The position numbers and the translations under genes were made by a program. The notes beneath the pieces are model-generated. The model made no database searches and had not been told where the DNA came from. It worked only from the letters and a program-made list of their open reading frames with translations. Below are positions 8,629-18,510 of a DNA stretch of 64,000 bases, piece by piece. This DNA is from Candidatus Electrothrix aarhusensis. GTDB taxonomy: Bacteria; Desulfobacterota; Desulfobulbia; Desulfobulbales; Desulfobulbaceae. The stretch spans positions 62,001 to 126,000 of the forward strand of contig MTKO01000034.1 of NCBI GenBank assembly GCA_004028505.1, in the 5' to 3' direction. Numbering within the stretch: the first letter of the stretch is position 1; every line of letters starts with the position of its first letter.

Positions 8629-10650
8629 ATGTATCTCCAACACTTTGCCCTTGAACACTCTCCGTTCACTCGCCAACCGAATCTCGATGTGTTTTTTGCT
8701 CAGGCCGGGCGAAAAAATATCCTGAAAGATCTGCTTCATGATCTTCAGCAGGGTAATGCGGCAATGCTCCTTACTGGCCCGAAAGAATCCGGCAAAACTC
8801 TTTTCTGTCGACTGGTTCGGCATCGCTTGGAGGGAAGTTCGCGTAAGGTTGTTTATCTGGAGAATCCAGTTGGTTCCTTTGATGAGCTTCTCAGACAGAT
8901 CTGTCTGAAATTGGGCATGTCCTCGTCGGTTGATACTGGGCAGGATATGCCCACAGTTTTGCATGCATTACTTCAAAGCCAGAAAGAGAAGGGGTGCCCT
9001 GTTCTTTTGCTTATTGATGAGTCGGAAAAGATGTTCCTTGCCGCCCTGGAACGCCTGTTTCGTTTACTTCATGAGGTCAATGAGGTCTATGGGGTGCAGG
9101 CGCTCCTGGTCGGTCTGCCAACCCTGCATGCCTCTATTGATCAGCTCAGCAGCTACTGTAAGGATGTCAGGATTACATCAGCCTATGAGCTGGAGGCCTT
9201 TTCAGCGGAGGAGACAGGAGCCTACCTTGCTTATCGTCTCAGAACAGCAGGAGACGGCAGGGGAAGTAAAAGCCCCGTTTTTTCAGAGAACGCTGTACTT
9301 GAAGTTTTTCGTCTCGGCCAAGGCCTTCCCGGCGTGATAGATGGAATCGCTGAGGTGGCCTTGGAGAATGCTGCTGCTGCTGGAGCAAGCTCTGTTTTGC
9401 CGGTTCATGTTGCAGTGCCGAATAATCCTGTCGCTTCTCCTCTGCAGTTCGATGACGAGGAGTCCGGTGGAAGGCGTACAGGGCTACTGCTCTTACTTCT
9501 CCTATGCCTGCTCGCCTTCTTCTTTTTTGGTCGGGTCTCTTTCTTTTTAGATCAGGAGGATAAGCTGCAAGAGACCGTTCATGAATCTGTTGGTGTGGTT
9601 CCTGAAAACACAGAAATTTCACTCGCATTACCCAAGGACGAAGAAGCGCCCTTACCTTTTGTTGAGGAAGGCGACAGGTCAGACTATCCTGTCGGAAAAC
9701 TTTCCCCGAAAGACGCAGGTGAGCCTTCTCTTTTCCCCCTCCCTGTTCCTCTGCGCCCGGATTTTAAGAATAATCCAAATGAAGGTGGTGCTGAAGACCA
9801 TAAAGTAATTAAGCATGTTGGTCAACAATATAAAAAGATAGATAAAAATATTGTTTCAGGAGTTGTTGAGTCGGTAGATGAAAAAAACATAGAAACAAGA
9901 CAGCTGCTTTCTCCAGAAGAACTTAAGCAGGCCGTACAGGTCATCTCTTCGGACGGGGCTGGCACCGAAACTTTGGCTACGGCCAAGAAGCTCCCTGTTA
10001 TTAAGCCCACCTTGATTATTGAGCTCGTGCCGGGTATGAAAAAGACACGACTGCCTGCTGCTAGAGAGCCTGCTCCTAAATTTGAGCAAAAGACTGAGCA
10101 AAAGAGAAAAAAAGCGGCAATAGCCCCGCCGAAATCGAAAATCTTGATTCCTGTTGCTTCTGCCCGGGGAGTTGTTGCGCCAGCTGTCTCTGGGCGGCAA
10201 CAAATTCAAACTCAAATTCAAGCTCCTGTTGCTGTTCCTGTGCAGAAACAGGAAAAAATCCGGGCGCCGAAAATCAATGTAACGCCAGTTGCTCCGCAAT
10301 CTGCTTCTGCCAAGACGGACCAACTTTTTGCCAGATATCTTGGGGCTGGAAATCGATGGACCAAGGAAGCGTACGGAAATAAGTTTACAGTTCAGTTGCT
10401 TGTCTTGTCTGCGGATGATGCTGCTGTCAATATAAAAAATATGATTGTTCGGGATGAGTATCAGGAGCACCGGAGAAAACTCTATATTCTCCACCGAAAC
10501 ACGATTCCGCCCACTTTCTTTGTCTGCTACGGTGTCTATAACAGTATGGACGAGGCGAGAAATGCCAGGAATACCATGCCTCTTTTCCTCCGTAAACATC
10601 ACCCCTATGCCCTTTCGATCAGTGATGTGTTAGCAAAGGCGAGGGATTAG
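8629..10650 (+). CDS. Membrane-anchored ExeA-like AAA+ ATPase with C-terminal SPOR-like domain
   Basis: 673 residues. The N-terminal ~265 residues are an ExeA/GspA-type ATPase: FALEHSPFTRQPNLDVFF opening, Walker A GPKESGKT (50-57), Walker B LLLIDESEKM. A single hydrophobic stretch at about 284-306 (many Leu and Phe) places the ATPase in the cytoplasm and the rest outside. A long, low-complexity Pro/Lys/Val/Ala linker (~310-560) probably spans the cell wall. The last ~95 residues resemble a SPOR/DamX-type domain. ExeA proteins bind peptidoglycan and help assemble secretion or pilus machines; DamX-like proteins act at the septum. No secretion operon adjoins the gene, so the specific role is open. 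Confidence 0.8.
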   Translation: MYLQHFALEHSPFTRQPNLDVFFAQAGRKNILKDLLHDLQQGNAAMLLTGPKESGKTLFCRLVRHRLEGSSRKVVYLENPVGSFDELLRQICLKLGMSSSVDTGQDMPTVLHALLQSQKEKGCPVLLLIDESEKMFLAALERLFRLLHEVNEVYGVQALLVGLPTLHASIDQLSSYCKDVRITSAYELEAFSAEETGAYLAYRLRTAGDGRGSKSPVFSENAVLEVFRLGQGLPGVIDGIAEVALENAAAAGASSVLPVHVAVPNNPVASPLQFDDEESGGRRTGLLLLLLLCLLAFFFFGRVSFFLDQEDKLQETVHESVGVVPENTEISLALPKDEEAPLPFVEEGDRSDYPVGKLSPKDAGEPSLFPLPVPLRPDFKNNPNEGGAEDHKVIKHVGQQYKKIDKNIVSGVVESVDEKNIETRQLLSPEELKQAVQVISSDGAGTETLATAKKLPVIKPTLIIELVPGMKKTRLPAAREPAPKFEQKTEQKRKKAAIAPPKSKILIPVASARGVVAPAVSGRQQIQTQIQAPVAVPVQKQEKIRAPKINVTPVAPQSASAKTDQLFARYLGAGNRWTKEAYGNKFTVQLLVLSADDAAVNIKNMIVRDEYQEHRRKLYILHRNTIPPTFFVCYGVYNSMDEARNARNTMPLFLRKHHPYALSISDVLAKARD

Positions 10651-10672
10651 GGACGCTGTTGAGGTAATTGAT

Positions 10673-10713
10673 GGATTCGCAAAAAAGTTCAAAACAGCCT
10701 TTTTTGCGAATCC
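10673..10713 (+). terminator. Perfect 15-bp hairpin downstream of the ExeA-like gene
   Basis: GGATTCGCAAAAAAG at 10673-10687 pairs perfectly with CTTTTTTGCGAATCC at 10699-10713, 22 bases after the stop codon. The A-run/T-run in the stem makes it usable in both directions, though no clean T-tract follows the stem. Confidence 0.65.
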
Positions 10714-11203
10714 TGACTTTTTCACCTATCAATACCCGTCAAGGCTCCTTCACTTGATTTCTTTTTTTTTCCTCTATCTCTTTCGTTTTTTTACTTCTGA
10801 AGCTAACGAATTCTGAATATGTTGCAGTGCGAGAGGTAGGGCGGTTGAAATATTTTTTTGCGAAGCTCAGCTTGTGACTCCTCTCATTTCTGAAATGACC
10901 TTCCTATTATTTCATATTCTCATTTTAAACTCAATATACTGGAATTGCATTAGGAAGAAAGAGAGGGTGTTTTTGCGCCCTATTGCTCCCCATTATTTCA
11001 TTATTACGTTGTCGACTCTACTGGAATTGCATTCGAAAAAGAGAGAGTATTTTTGCACAAAATTGCTGTCTACTATTTCAGTATTGCGATTTTTGATAAT
11101 AAACTTAAATTGATGTATATTGTTAAATAAGAGCTGTTTTTGTTAGTTGATTTTGTCGGGAGCCGTATCCTTGACGGGGCAAGTTTAAGATAAAAGGTGT
11201 CAA
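10714..11203 (+). other. Long AT-rich leader of the giant surface-protein gene, with a degenerate ~70-bp direct repeat
   Basis: 490 bases without a credible gene. Two diverged copies of a ~70-bp unit begin with the same TACTGGAATTGCATT at 10937 and 11019 and share GAGAG, TTTTTGC and ATTTCA blocks in the same order. No promoter could be fixed with confidence. The giant gene begins at the right edge, after AAGGTG at 11194-11199. Confidence 0.5.
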
Positions 11204-11599
11204 GTGAATGTTATGAAAACATATAATAAATATATAGGGAACTCGCGTTTCGACAAAGGGTCTGCGGGTGGTTTAATGGATAGTTTTTTGCACCGGATGA
11301 TTATTGCTCTCTTAGTGTTCGTGGTGTTTCCTCTTGCGGCGGTGCAGGGGGCTGTTGATTTTAGTGATGAATATGTTTCAAGCTATAGCTTGATCAGTAA
11401 TTCGGTGTCAGATTCATTGACGAATTATCAGTATAATAATGCTGTAGGCAGTATTATGCCGTTGAAGAGTGTCGGGGTACGACGTTCTGAGTATTTCTTT
11501 ATTGATACTAACTTGTCCGACTATGCTGAACTGGTCCGCAGTGTTCAGAGTGGCGTGGCGGACGATGTGGATTTTCTCATTATCCCTGTCAGCAGATGA
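11204..11599 (+). CDS. Giant surface protein, fragment 1: signal peptide and start of DUF4347
   Basis: First piece of an ~11.6-kb gene. It starts at GTG 11204, or more probably at the ATG at 11213. A signal peptide follows (RMIIALLVFVVFPLAAVQGA). The end of the piece, IDTNLSDYAELVRSVQSG, is the opening of a DUF4347 domain, which is common at the N-terminus of very large bacterial adhesins. The frame stops at 11597-11599, but the domain continues without loss in another frame (ADEDGLAKITRVLAA), so a single-base shift near 11588 separates this piece from the next. With the base corrected there is one continuous protein. It is preceded by a long non-coding leader. Confidence 0.75.
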   Translation: MNVMKTYNKYIGNSRFDKGSAGGLMDSFLHRMIIALLVFVVFPLAAVQGAVDFSDEYVSSYSLISNSVSDSLTNYQYNNAVGSIMPLKSVGVRRSEYFFIDTNLSDYAELVRSVQSGVADDVDFLIIPVSR

Positions 11600-14500
11600 G
11601 GATGGTCTTGCCAAGATTACTCGCGTGTTGGCAGCTTCTCCGGTAAAGATCGATACACTTCATATTTTTTCCCATGCCGAGCCCGGCACTTTACTGCTTG
11701 GCAGTAAAAGAATTGACAGTGCGACGTTGGAACAGCCTTATGTGTACTCACAGCTTCACGGCACTTGGCGTGCTGCCCTTGCCGAACAGGCGGACATCCT
11801 TTTTTATGGCTGCGAGCTGGCAGCTGGCGAAGAAGGCTCAGGTTTCATTCATCGTTTTAGCAGGATATCTGGGGCAGATGTGGGCGCCTCTGATGATCTG
11901 ACCGGTAATGCTGGGTTGGGTGGTGACTGGGAGTTAGAGGCGACTGTCGGCCATGTTGAAGTTGCCGCGCTCCATGCTTTGTCATATCCCTATACGCTTG
12001 GGACAACGGAAATTTCTGGACGTATCAAAAAAGATGTGCAGGGTGATGCTGATATTGATGATGCCAATGATCTGGGAATTCCCGGTGTGCATGTGTATCT
12101 CTACCGGGATATTAATGGCAATAACCTGCCGGATAACAGCGATGTTCATTACGCCACCGCAGTTACCGATGCAAACGGTGACTACGCTTTTTCTGACAAC
12201 ATTCTGACCTATACCCGTGCAACCCTGCCTAACGGCACCTACTGGCTCGTTGCTGAAGTGGCAGGTATTGACACGCTGGGTGCCACTTTGGAGCAAACCT
12301 ACGGCGGTACAGGAGCCATGATTGATCCGGATTCAGACAGTTCCACTGAGGGTACCTACCGCTCTTCGGCAGGTTCAGCTTTCGGTGGGCGCCGTATGGA
12401 TACCTATGACAGTTTTAGCTCCACTAATCTTGATCTGAATACAGCCGAGCATATCATCCGCATTGATGTCAACAATGGAACGAATGTGGAAAATGATTTC
12501 GGTTTCGGTTTTATCGACAGCCTGATGGGTGGATATTCTGAATTTTACGTTCCCGGAGGAACAGATCTGATTCATGAAGCCCTTGATACGCTGAATGATA
12601 GCATTGATGATACCACTATGCGGGTAGTTATTTCTGTTATTACCAGTACGCCCGGCACGACGATTTTCTATGATCATTGGGAAGATGGCTACGATTTTAA
12701 TCCAGATGATCCCTATAACACAAGCGATGAATACCAGGTGGTTAGCAACGGAGGTTCCCCGGTAATTTTTGAAGGGGAAAATGTTCCTCTTAAACCGCGT
12801 GGTGCTACAGTGAAGTACGATTTTGGCGATCGAATCTATATAACGGGTGGGCCAGCCACCGTGAATGTCAATTTTTGGGAAGAACAGACAAAAACGATAT
12901 ACGCTAATTCTTGGGAATTGTTTCCGGTCAAACCTTTTCAGACGGAGTACACTATTCCTGGTACTCTGCTTAGGGAGAATGACGGAAATCCTAGAATGAT
13001 AGATGTGAACGGCGACGGTCTTGATGATGTTACCGCCTATGCTACAGGAGTAGATGTGGACGGTGATGGGAATGTTGATATCCCTGTGACGGATTATGAT
13101 GATTTTGAACATGTTTTCGGATTTATACAGGCCACCGAAGACGGCACCGCAGTAACTGCTACCGATTCGCTAGGTAACCTCATGGAGTTGGTGACTTTTG
13201 ATTCAGTCACCGGTGAACCGGTTTCAGCAGGAACCAATCCGGTACTGAACCGGGGGGAAACTGTTTTAATCGGGCAAGTTTTTGACGGTGTAACGGCTAT
13301 TGGCACAGATAACGGTAGCTTATTTGCTGAAATTAAAGGAAGTAAACCGATTCAGGTGGTTACCGTTATCGGTAATGACGATAGCAACTATGAATCAAGA
13401 GGTATTACCATCACTCCAAGTGTATTATGGGATAATGAATATTATATGCCGGTCGGGTATGATTCCAGCGGTAGCGGCGCTCAGGCGACAGTTTATTTCA
13501 ATAATCAGAATCCCTTCGATATCACGATTAATTACGAATCAAAAACAGATAGCGGTTCCTTTGTGGTTCCGGCAAATTCTATACGAAATTTTGAGCACCT
13601 GAAGGATGGAATTGCTAATAACACTCCATATTTGACAGATTCGGCCTATCGTTTTATCTCTGCGGGCGGAGTTAAATACGGTATGTTTGCCGCCATTGAT
13701 ACTGAGAGTCAGGTGCGTGATTGGGGGATGAATCTGGTGCCTGGCTATATACTGCGCAATGAGTATTTTTTGGGATGGGCACCGGGTTCTAATGATGGCG
13801 ATGAAAACGGCTCTCCCGTTTGGGTGACGCCAAAATACGATAATACTTTGATTTATTATGACGCAGACGGAGATGGTGTTGCTGATAATCCCTCTGGTAC
13901 TGTTCTGAACCGTTATGATTCATACAAAATATTTGGCCCTGACAACGATCAAACCGGTATGCATGTTTGGGGTACCGGACCTCTTGCCATTGCTTATGGC
14001 GAGGATCCAGAGATAGCCGCTCGGGGAAATCCGTATCTGGATTTAGGTTACGGAGTATTGCCTCTGCCTATGGACTGGATGGATGTGGCACTCGGCGTCA
14101 TTAAAACTACCGATACCCCAACAGTTGTCCCAGGAGGGGTAGCTGATTTTTCTTTAGTAATTCCGGCATGGCAGGCAGTGAGTGAGCTGACAATTAACGA
14201 TCTCCTGCCCGCTGGCTGGAGTTATGTTGCGGAAAGCACTCAGGTCGTTTTCAATAATGGCGGAGTAGAAGCCAGCTGGACTTTCGGAGATACTTCAGCT
14301 GTCGAACCCGCTCAGACGACTATACTGGGCAGAACTCAGCTGACTTGGGATGTTCAGGCAGTTCCGTTTAACATTCGAGATCTTGATCCCAATGATCATG
14401 TTTCCATTAAGTTTCAGGCTCAAGCGCCGGTTAGCGGTGCGGTGGGTCTTGCTGAAAATGAAAGCACGGTCTGTGGTAAGCGCGATCTGGACGATGACGG

Positions 14501-16703
14501 GAGTCATGATACAACATTCTGTTCTGAAGACAGCACCTTTGTCTCCCTCACCTCAGTTTCTTTGGATAAAGACACCACTAGTCCCAGGGTTGATGCAGGG
14601 GGTAACGCCACCTTTACTATTGCTATAAAAAATGATGGTGTAAGTCCAATAACAGGAGTCACTATTGGTGATATTTTGCCTGTCGGGTTCACCTACACCA
14701 GCGGTAATTTTTCAATGGATTCCGGTCCCGATTCCGGTTGCGGCGGTACCCCGGTCGAAGGTGGCACAGCGCAGGAGCCTGAATGGAGCGGCATTGAGGT
14801 GGCTGGAGGAAAGACTTGCACCATTACCTACACTGTTGCCGTTGCATCAGACGTTCCGGCTGGGATCTACGACAGTGATGCTTGGTTCACAGCAACGGCT
14901 ATTAACCAGATATTTGATTACGGAGAGACTGGGCAGGATCCTGGTACAATTATCACCGGTGACGTCAATCAGGATCCGGAAAAAGATGAGGATGTGGAAG
15001 TGATCGCCCGTGATCTTGTGCCTGATAAAGCTATCATTGCCACTTCGGACAACGGGAGTAACGGCTATGCGGTAAGTATCGGTGAGATTGTGCGTTACCG
15101 CCTTCAGGTACAGTTGCCTGAAGCGAATGTTGCTGGCCTCTATCTCCACGATAATATTCAGCAGGGTATGATGCTGATTGAGGATTCTGTTAGGTTGTCG
15201 ATTATCGATAATGACAATGATCTGAGTGCTGTCACCGACAATACAATTTTGTTCGGGGGCAGCAGTGACGACTCTGCTAGTCTATTTTCCGCAAAGAGCA
15301 CCGGTACAGCTCCTTACCGTGCAGTTACTCATCTGCTACCGGATGACAACCTTTCCACTGCCCTGGACAGTGACAATGACGATTATCTCGTCAATGCAGA
15401 TAGTCCCGTTGGCACAGATGTCTACTTTAAAATCGGCGACATCACTAACTCCGCCCACACCATTGATAATGCTGAGTATGTTGTTATTGAATACAATGCC
15501 TTAGTGTTGAATATCTCCGCCAATCAGAGCGGTACCGGCTTGGATAATTTTTTTACTGCCCATTCTGTATCCAGCATCAAGATTTCTAACGAAGTCGGCG
15601 TGACGGTCACTGAACCAATGGTGAATATCAGCAAGAACGGTAGCATTCGATATACCAGCGGCGGGGGACAGGCTGTCTATACGATCACTGTGAGCAATCC
15701 CGGCACAGTCGGGGCTTATGATCTCCATATCACCGACCAGCTGGATACTTTAGTCGGAACAGCAGGAAAACTGGATATTGATGCGTTCAGCGATATCGTG
15801 TTGTCCAGCTCTAGCGGTACAGTGACCGGTGTGGACGTTACTGCTAGCGATTTGACAACAGAAACGGTGGACATCGTTATCGGTGAGTTGTCTGCTGGTG
15901 CCACAGCGGTGTTTACAGTCACAGCGGATTTAGTCGGTGTTGGCATGGGTGATTCCATTGATATCAACAGCGCTGATCTGACTTATACCAGCCTTTCTGG
16001 CGATAAGGGATCTGCAGCGATTGATAATCCGACTGAATCGCAGACCCCCGGTGCGCCCGGAAGCGAAACCGGTGAGCGTAATGGCAGCGATGGTTCGGGA
16101 GGTACGCTGAACAACTTTGTGGACAGCGGCGATGCGCCTTTGATGACCTACAGTCCACCGGAGCTGAGCGTAGATAAAAGCTCTAGTGCAGGCGGTACAG
16201 TCAATCCAGTTGATACCATTACCTATAGGGTTGATATTGAAAATACCGGAGGGTCTCCGCTGAATAATGTTGTGGTAACGGATGCGGTGCCTGCGGGTAC
16301 GACCTTTGTGTCTGGAACGGTGAGCGGATACAAATTGAACCAAGGTGAATATCGGGATGATTTTTCTTCCGCCGCTTACAATCTTTCCACCGGTTCGCAG
16401 GATTGGACTGCTGCAAGTTGGGACGAGAGCGGTGATGACGATCTGGCTGGAAGCGGGTCTATTAGCATCACTAATGGTGCTCTTCAGTTTGATACGGCAA
16501 GCGGTGATTCCATTGAGCGCACTATCGGTAATCTCAGCGGCAAAGCGGGGTGTTCTTGGAAATTGATTATAGTGAGGTGGTTAGTGGTATTGGCAGCGAC
16601 AATATTGATGCTACCGATACATTCAGTGTTGATATCTGGGATGGTACGGCTTGGCAATCGATTCATAGCATTAGTGATGATTTCGACGATCCCTCCCCGG
16701 TGA
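11469..16703 (+). CDS. Giant surface protein, fragment 2: DUF4347, SdrD-B-like and DUF11-like modules
   Basis: True coding in this frame begins near 11590; the first ~40 residues are a shadow of fragment 1. The DUF4347 domain is completed here (HIFSHAEPGTLLLGS, ADILFYGCELAAGEEG, ADVGASDDLTG). Then comes one SdrD-B-like module (ISGRIKKDVQGDADIDDAND), a ~600-residue block beginning GGYSEFYVPGGTDLIHEAL that resembles IgGFc-binding-like repeats found in other giant secreted proteins, and several DUF11-like beta domains, each with a LPxGxTY-type motif. Such proteins are exported and displayed on the surface. Good reading ends near 16546, where one G is missing from a G-run; the last ~50 residues in this frame are out of frame. 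Confidence 0.75.
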   Translation: MSGYDVLSISLLILTCPTMLNWSAVFRVAWRTMWIFSLSLSADEDGLAKITRVLAASPVKIDTLHIFSHAEPGTLLLGSKRIDSATLEQPYVYSQLHGTWRAALAEQADILFYGCELAAGEEGSGFIHRFSRISGADVGASDDLTGNAGLGGDWELEATVGHVEVAALHALSYPYTLGTTEISGRIKKDVQGDADIDDANDLGIPGVHVYLYRDINGNNLPDNSDVHYATAVTDANGDYAFSDNILTYTRATLPNGTYWLVAEVAGIDTLGATLEQTYGGTGAMIDPDSDSSTEGTYRSSAGSAFGGRRMDTYDSFSSTNLDLNTAEHIIRIDVNNGTNVENDFGFGFIDSLMGGYSEFYVPGGTDLIHEALDTLNDSIDDTTMRVVISVITSTPGTTIFYDHWEDGYDFNPDDPYNTSDEYQVVSNGGSPVIFEGENVPLKPRGATVKYDFGDRIYITGGPATVNVNFWEEQTKTIYANSWELFPVKPFQTEYTIPGTLLRENDGNPRMIDVNGDGLDDVTAYATGVDVDGDGNVDIPVTDYDDFEHVFGFIQATEDGTAVTATDSLGNLMELVTFDSVTGEPVSAGTNPVLNRGETVLIGQVFDGVTAIGTDNGSLFAEIKGSKPIQVVTVIGNDDSNYESRGITITPSVLWDNEYYMPVGYDSSGSGAQATVYFNNQNPFDITINYESKTDSGSFVVPANSIRNFEHLKDGIANNTPYLTDSAYRFISAGGVKYGMFAAIDTESQVRDWGMNLVPGYILRNEYFLGWAPGSNDGDENGSPVWVTPKYDNTLIYYDADGDGVADNPSGTVLNRYDSYKIFGPDNDQTGMHVWGTGPLAIAYGEDPEIAARGNPYLDLGYGVLPLPMDWMDVALGVIKTTDTPTVVPGGVADFSLVIPAWQAVSELTINDLLPAGWSYVAESTQVVFNNGGVEASWTFGDTSAVEPAQTTILGRTQLTWDVQAVPFNIRDLDPNDHVSIKFQAQAPVSGAVGLAENESTVCGKRDLDDDGSHDTTFCSEDSTFVSLTSVSLDKDTTSPRVDAGGNATFTIAIKNDGVSPITGVTIGDILPVGFTYTSGNFSMDSGPDSGCGGTPVEGGTAQEPEWSGIEVAGGKTCTITYTVAVASDVPAGIYDSDAWFTATAINQIFDYGETGQDPGTIITGDVNQDPEKDEDVEVIARDLVPDKAIIATSDNGSNGYAVSIGEIVRYRLQVQLPEANVAGLYLHDNIQQGMMLIEDSVRLSIIDNDNDLSAVTDNTILFGGSSDDSASLFSAKSTGTAPYRAVTHLLPDDNLSTALDSDNDDYLVNADSPVGTDVYFKIGDITNSAHTIDNAEYVVIEYNALVLNISANQSGTGLDNFFTAHSVSSIKISNEVGVTVTEPMVNISKNGSIRYTSGGGQAVYTITVSNPGTVGAYDLHITDQLDTLVGTAGKLDIDAFSDIVLSSSSGTVTGVDVTASDLTTETVDIVIGELSAGATAVFTVTADLVGVGMGDSIDINSADLTYTSLSGDKGSAAIDNPTESQTPGAPGSETGERNGSDGSGGTLNNFVDSGDAPLMTYSPPELSVDKSSSAGGTVNPVDTITYRVDIENTGGSPLNNVVVTDAVPAGTTFVSGTVSGYKLNQGEYRDDFSSAAYNLSTGSQDWTAASWDESGDDDLAGSGSISITNGALQFDTASGDSIERTIGNLSGKAGCSWKLIIVRWLVVLAATILMLPIHSVLISGMVRLGNRFIALVMISTIPPR

Positions 16704-18361
16704 CGGTTGATATTACGGCCTATGCTAACGCCAATACAGGCATTCGTCTAAGCACCACCAGATTTACTGGTACTAACGAAGATTTTTATGTGAAGTATGT
16801 CCGGATTTATTACACTGATTTCCTTGCGGCCTTTAGCGATACGCTTCCGCACATACCGCCCAATATTATTCAATCCAGCGATAATTTTTACTTAGCAGCC
16901 TCTGATGATGGAGGAGTAGGGTTAGGTAGCGGGTCTGACTTCATGACAATTACCTACCAGGTTAGGGTGGATAATCCTATAACCGGAAGTCTTACCAGTA
17001 TTGATAATACAGTTAGTGTTACCGCCGATGAACTGACTCCGACAGAGGTGACAGACAGCGTGAGTGATGCTTTGCCTCCTTGTATTATCAGCGGTCAGGT
17101 TCGCCTTGACGTTGACGGTGACGGCTTGACCGGTGGGATCGCGGATGGTGACGATACGGGCATCGGTGCGGGTGTGATTATTGGTCTGTACGACAGCGCC
17201 GGCAATAATCCGATTCTGGACGCTTTGGGAAATCCTGTGACAACGACGACCGACGGAAACGGGAACTATACCTTCACTGGTATGCCTCCGGGCGATTACA
17301 CTGTGAAAGAGGTTAATCCACTGAATCACACCAGCGTGTCTGATACGGACGGGGCCAACGATGATTCCATAGACGTGACCGTGACAGCGGGCTCAGCGAG
17401 CACGGGCAATAATTTTCTTGATAAGGCTGACCAAAGCAGCCTCGGCAGCATCAGCGGTCAGGTTCGCCTTGACATCGACGGTGATGGCACGACGGGTGGA
17501 ATCGCAGACGTTCACGATACGGGCATTGGTGCGGGCGTAATTATTAGTCTATATGATAGCAACGGTACCCCAATTCAGGATGCTCAGGGGAATTCTGTGA
17601 CAACGACGACCGACAGCAACGGAAACTACACCTTCATTGGTGTGCCTCCGGGTGACTACATCGTGAAAGAGACCACTCCTGTGAATTACACCAGTGTCAT
17701 GGATTCGGAGGGGAGCAACAACGACGCCGTGAATGTGACTGTGACAGCGAATGTCGAGAGCACGGGCAACGATTTTCTTGATGTTCCAGATCCGGCTGTT
17801 ATTTCCGGTACAGTGACGCTTGACGCGGACCGTGACGGATTGTTCATCGGCGATGCAGAAGATACGAAACTGTCGGGTGTGACGGTGCAGCTGTTCACAG
17901 ATCCGAACGAAGACGGAGATCCTTCCGACGGTGTACAGGTGGGTGTGGACGCGCTCACCGACATGAACGGTGAGTACAGTTTTCCGAATATTCCTCCTGG
18001 AACCTACGTTGTGGTTGAGACCAACCCTGTGAACTACAGCAGTGTGTTTGACAAAGACGGCGACAGAAGTGATCCTGCGGCGAATCGTATTCCTGTGACA
18101 GCGGTCGCAGGAGGTAGCCACGGCGGTAATGATTTTCTCGATGTGCAGGATCCGGCTGTCATTTCGGGTACAGTGACGCTTGACGCGGACCGTGACGGCG
18201 CGTTCATCGGTGATGCCGGGGATACGAATCTATCCGGCGTGAAAGTGGAACTGTTCGCCGCCGACGGTTTGGGCAACCCGACCGGTGCGGCACTGGACAG
18301 TGCCGTCACCGCCGTCGACGGCACGTACAGCTTCGCCGATGTTCCTCCGGGAGCTACGTGA
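16550..18361 (+). CDS. Giant surface protein, fragment 3: jelly-roll segment and SdrD-B-like repeats
   Basis: Continues the protein directly (FLEIDYSEVVSG onward is the rest of the beta domain interrupted in fragment 2). From about 17089 there are four SdrD-B-like modules of ~115 residues, each opening ISGxVxLDxDxDG with a calcium-binding Asp-rich loop and containing a PPGxYxVxET strand. Modules 1-2 and 3-4 are near-duplicates at DNA level (17089 with 17449; 17803 with 18163), so this block has expanded by recent tandem duplication. The frame ends at 18361, where one base is missing from the codon after PPG; the same motif resumes at once in fragment 4. The piece has no start signal of its own. 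Confidence 0.75.
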   Translation: MFLEIDYSEVVSGIGSDNIDATDTFSVDIWDGTAWQSIHSISDDFDDPSPVTVDITAYANANTGIRLSTTRFTGTNEDFYVKYVRIYYTDFLAAFSDTLPHIPPNIIQSSDNFYLAASDDGGVGLGSGSDFMTITYQVRVDNPITGSLTSIDNTVSVTADELTPTEVTDSVSDALPPCIISGQVRLDVDGDGLTGGIADGDDTGIGAGVIIGLYDSAGNNPILDALGNPVTTTTDGNGNYTFTGMPPGDYTVKEVNPLNHTSVSDTDGANDDSIDVTVTAGSASTGNNFLDKADQSSLGSISGQVRLDIDGDGTTGGIADVHDTGIGAGVIISLYDSNGTPIQDAQGNSVTTTTDSNGNYTFIGVPPGDYIVKETTPVNYTSVMDSEGSNNDAVNVTVTANVESTGNDFLDVPDPAVISGTVTLDADRDGLFIGDAEDTKLSGVTVQLFTDPNEDGDPSDGVQVGVDALTDMNGEYSFPNIPPGTYVVVETNPVNYSSVFDKDGDRSDPAANRIPVTAVAGGSHGGNDFLDVQDPAVISGTVTLDADRDGAFIGDAGDTNLSGVKVELFAADGLGNPTGAALDSAVTAVDGTYSFADVPPGAT

Positions 18362-18510
18362 TCGTCGAGACGAACCTGACGAACCACAGCAGTGTGTTTG
18401 ACAAAGACGGCGACACGAGTGATCCTACAGCGAATCGTATTCCTGTGATAGCGACCGCAGGCGGCAACCATAGCGGTAATGATTTTCTCGATGTGCAGGA
18501 TCCGGGGAGC
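17089..18510 (+). repeat. Tandem SdrD-B-like coding repeats
   Basis: Two adjacent pairs of ~355-bp units. Units at 17089 and 17449 share long identical stretches (for example GGTCAGGTTCGCCTTGAC), as do those at 17803 and 18163 (CGGTACAGTGACGCTTGACG or close to it). They encode calcium-binding SdrD-B-like modules and are likely to expand, contract or mis-assemble. Confidence 0.8.

Noticed and set aside
9239-10602. Long minus-strand frames opposite the ExeA-like gene
   Set aside because: Explained by the codon use of the sense gene; no family motifs.
11588-11600. Programmed frameshift in the giant gene
   Set aside because: No slippery heptamer or downstream structure evident, and similar single-base breaks occur in many unrelated genes of the window.
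12375-13112. 245-codon minus-strand frame inside the giant gene
   Set aside because: Antisense of Asp/Gly-rich repeat coding; Ile/His-rich product with no features of a real protein.
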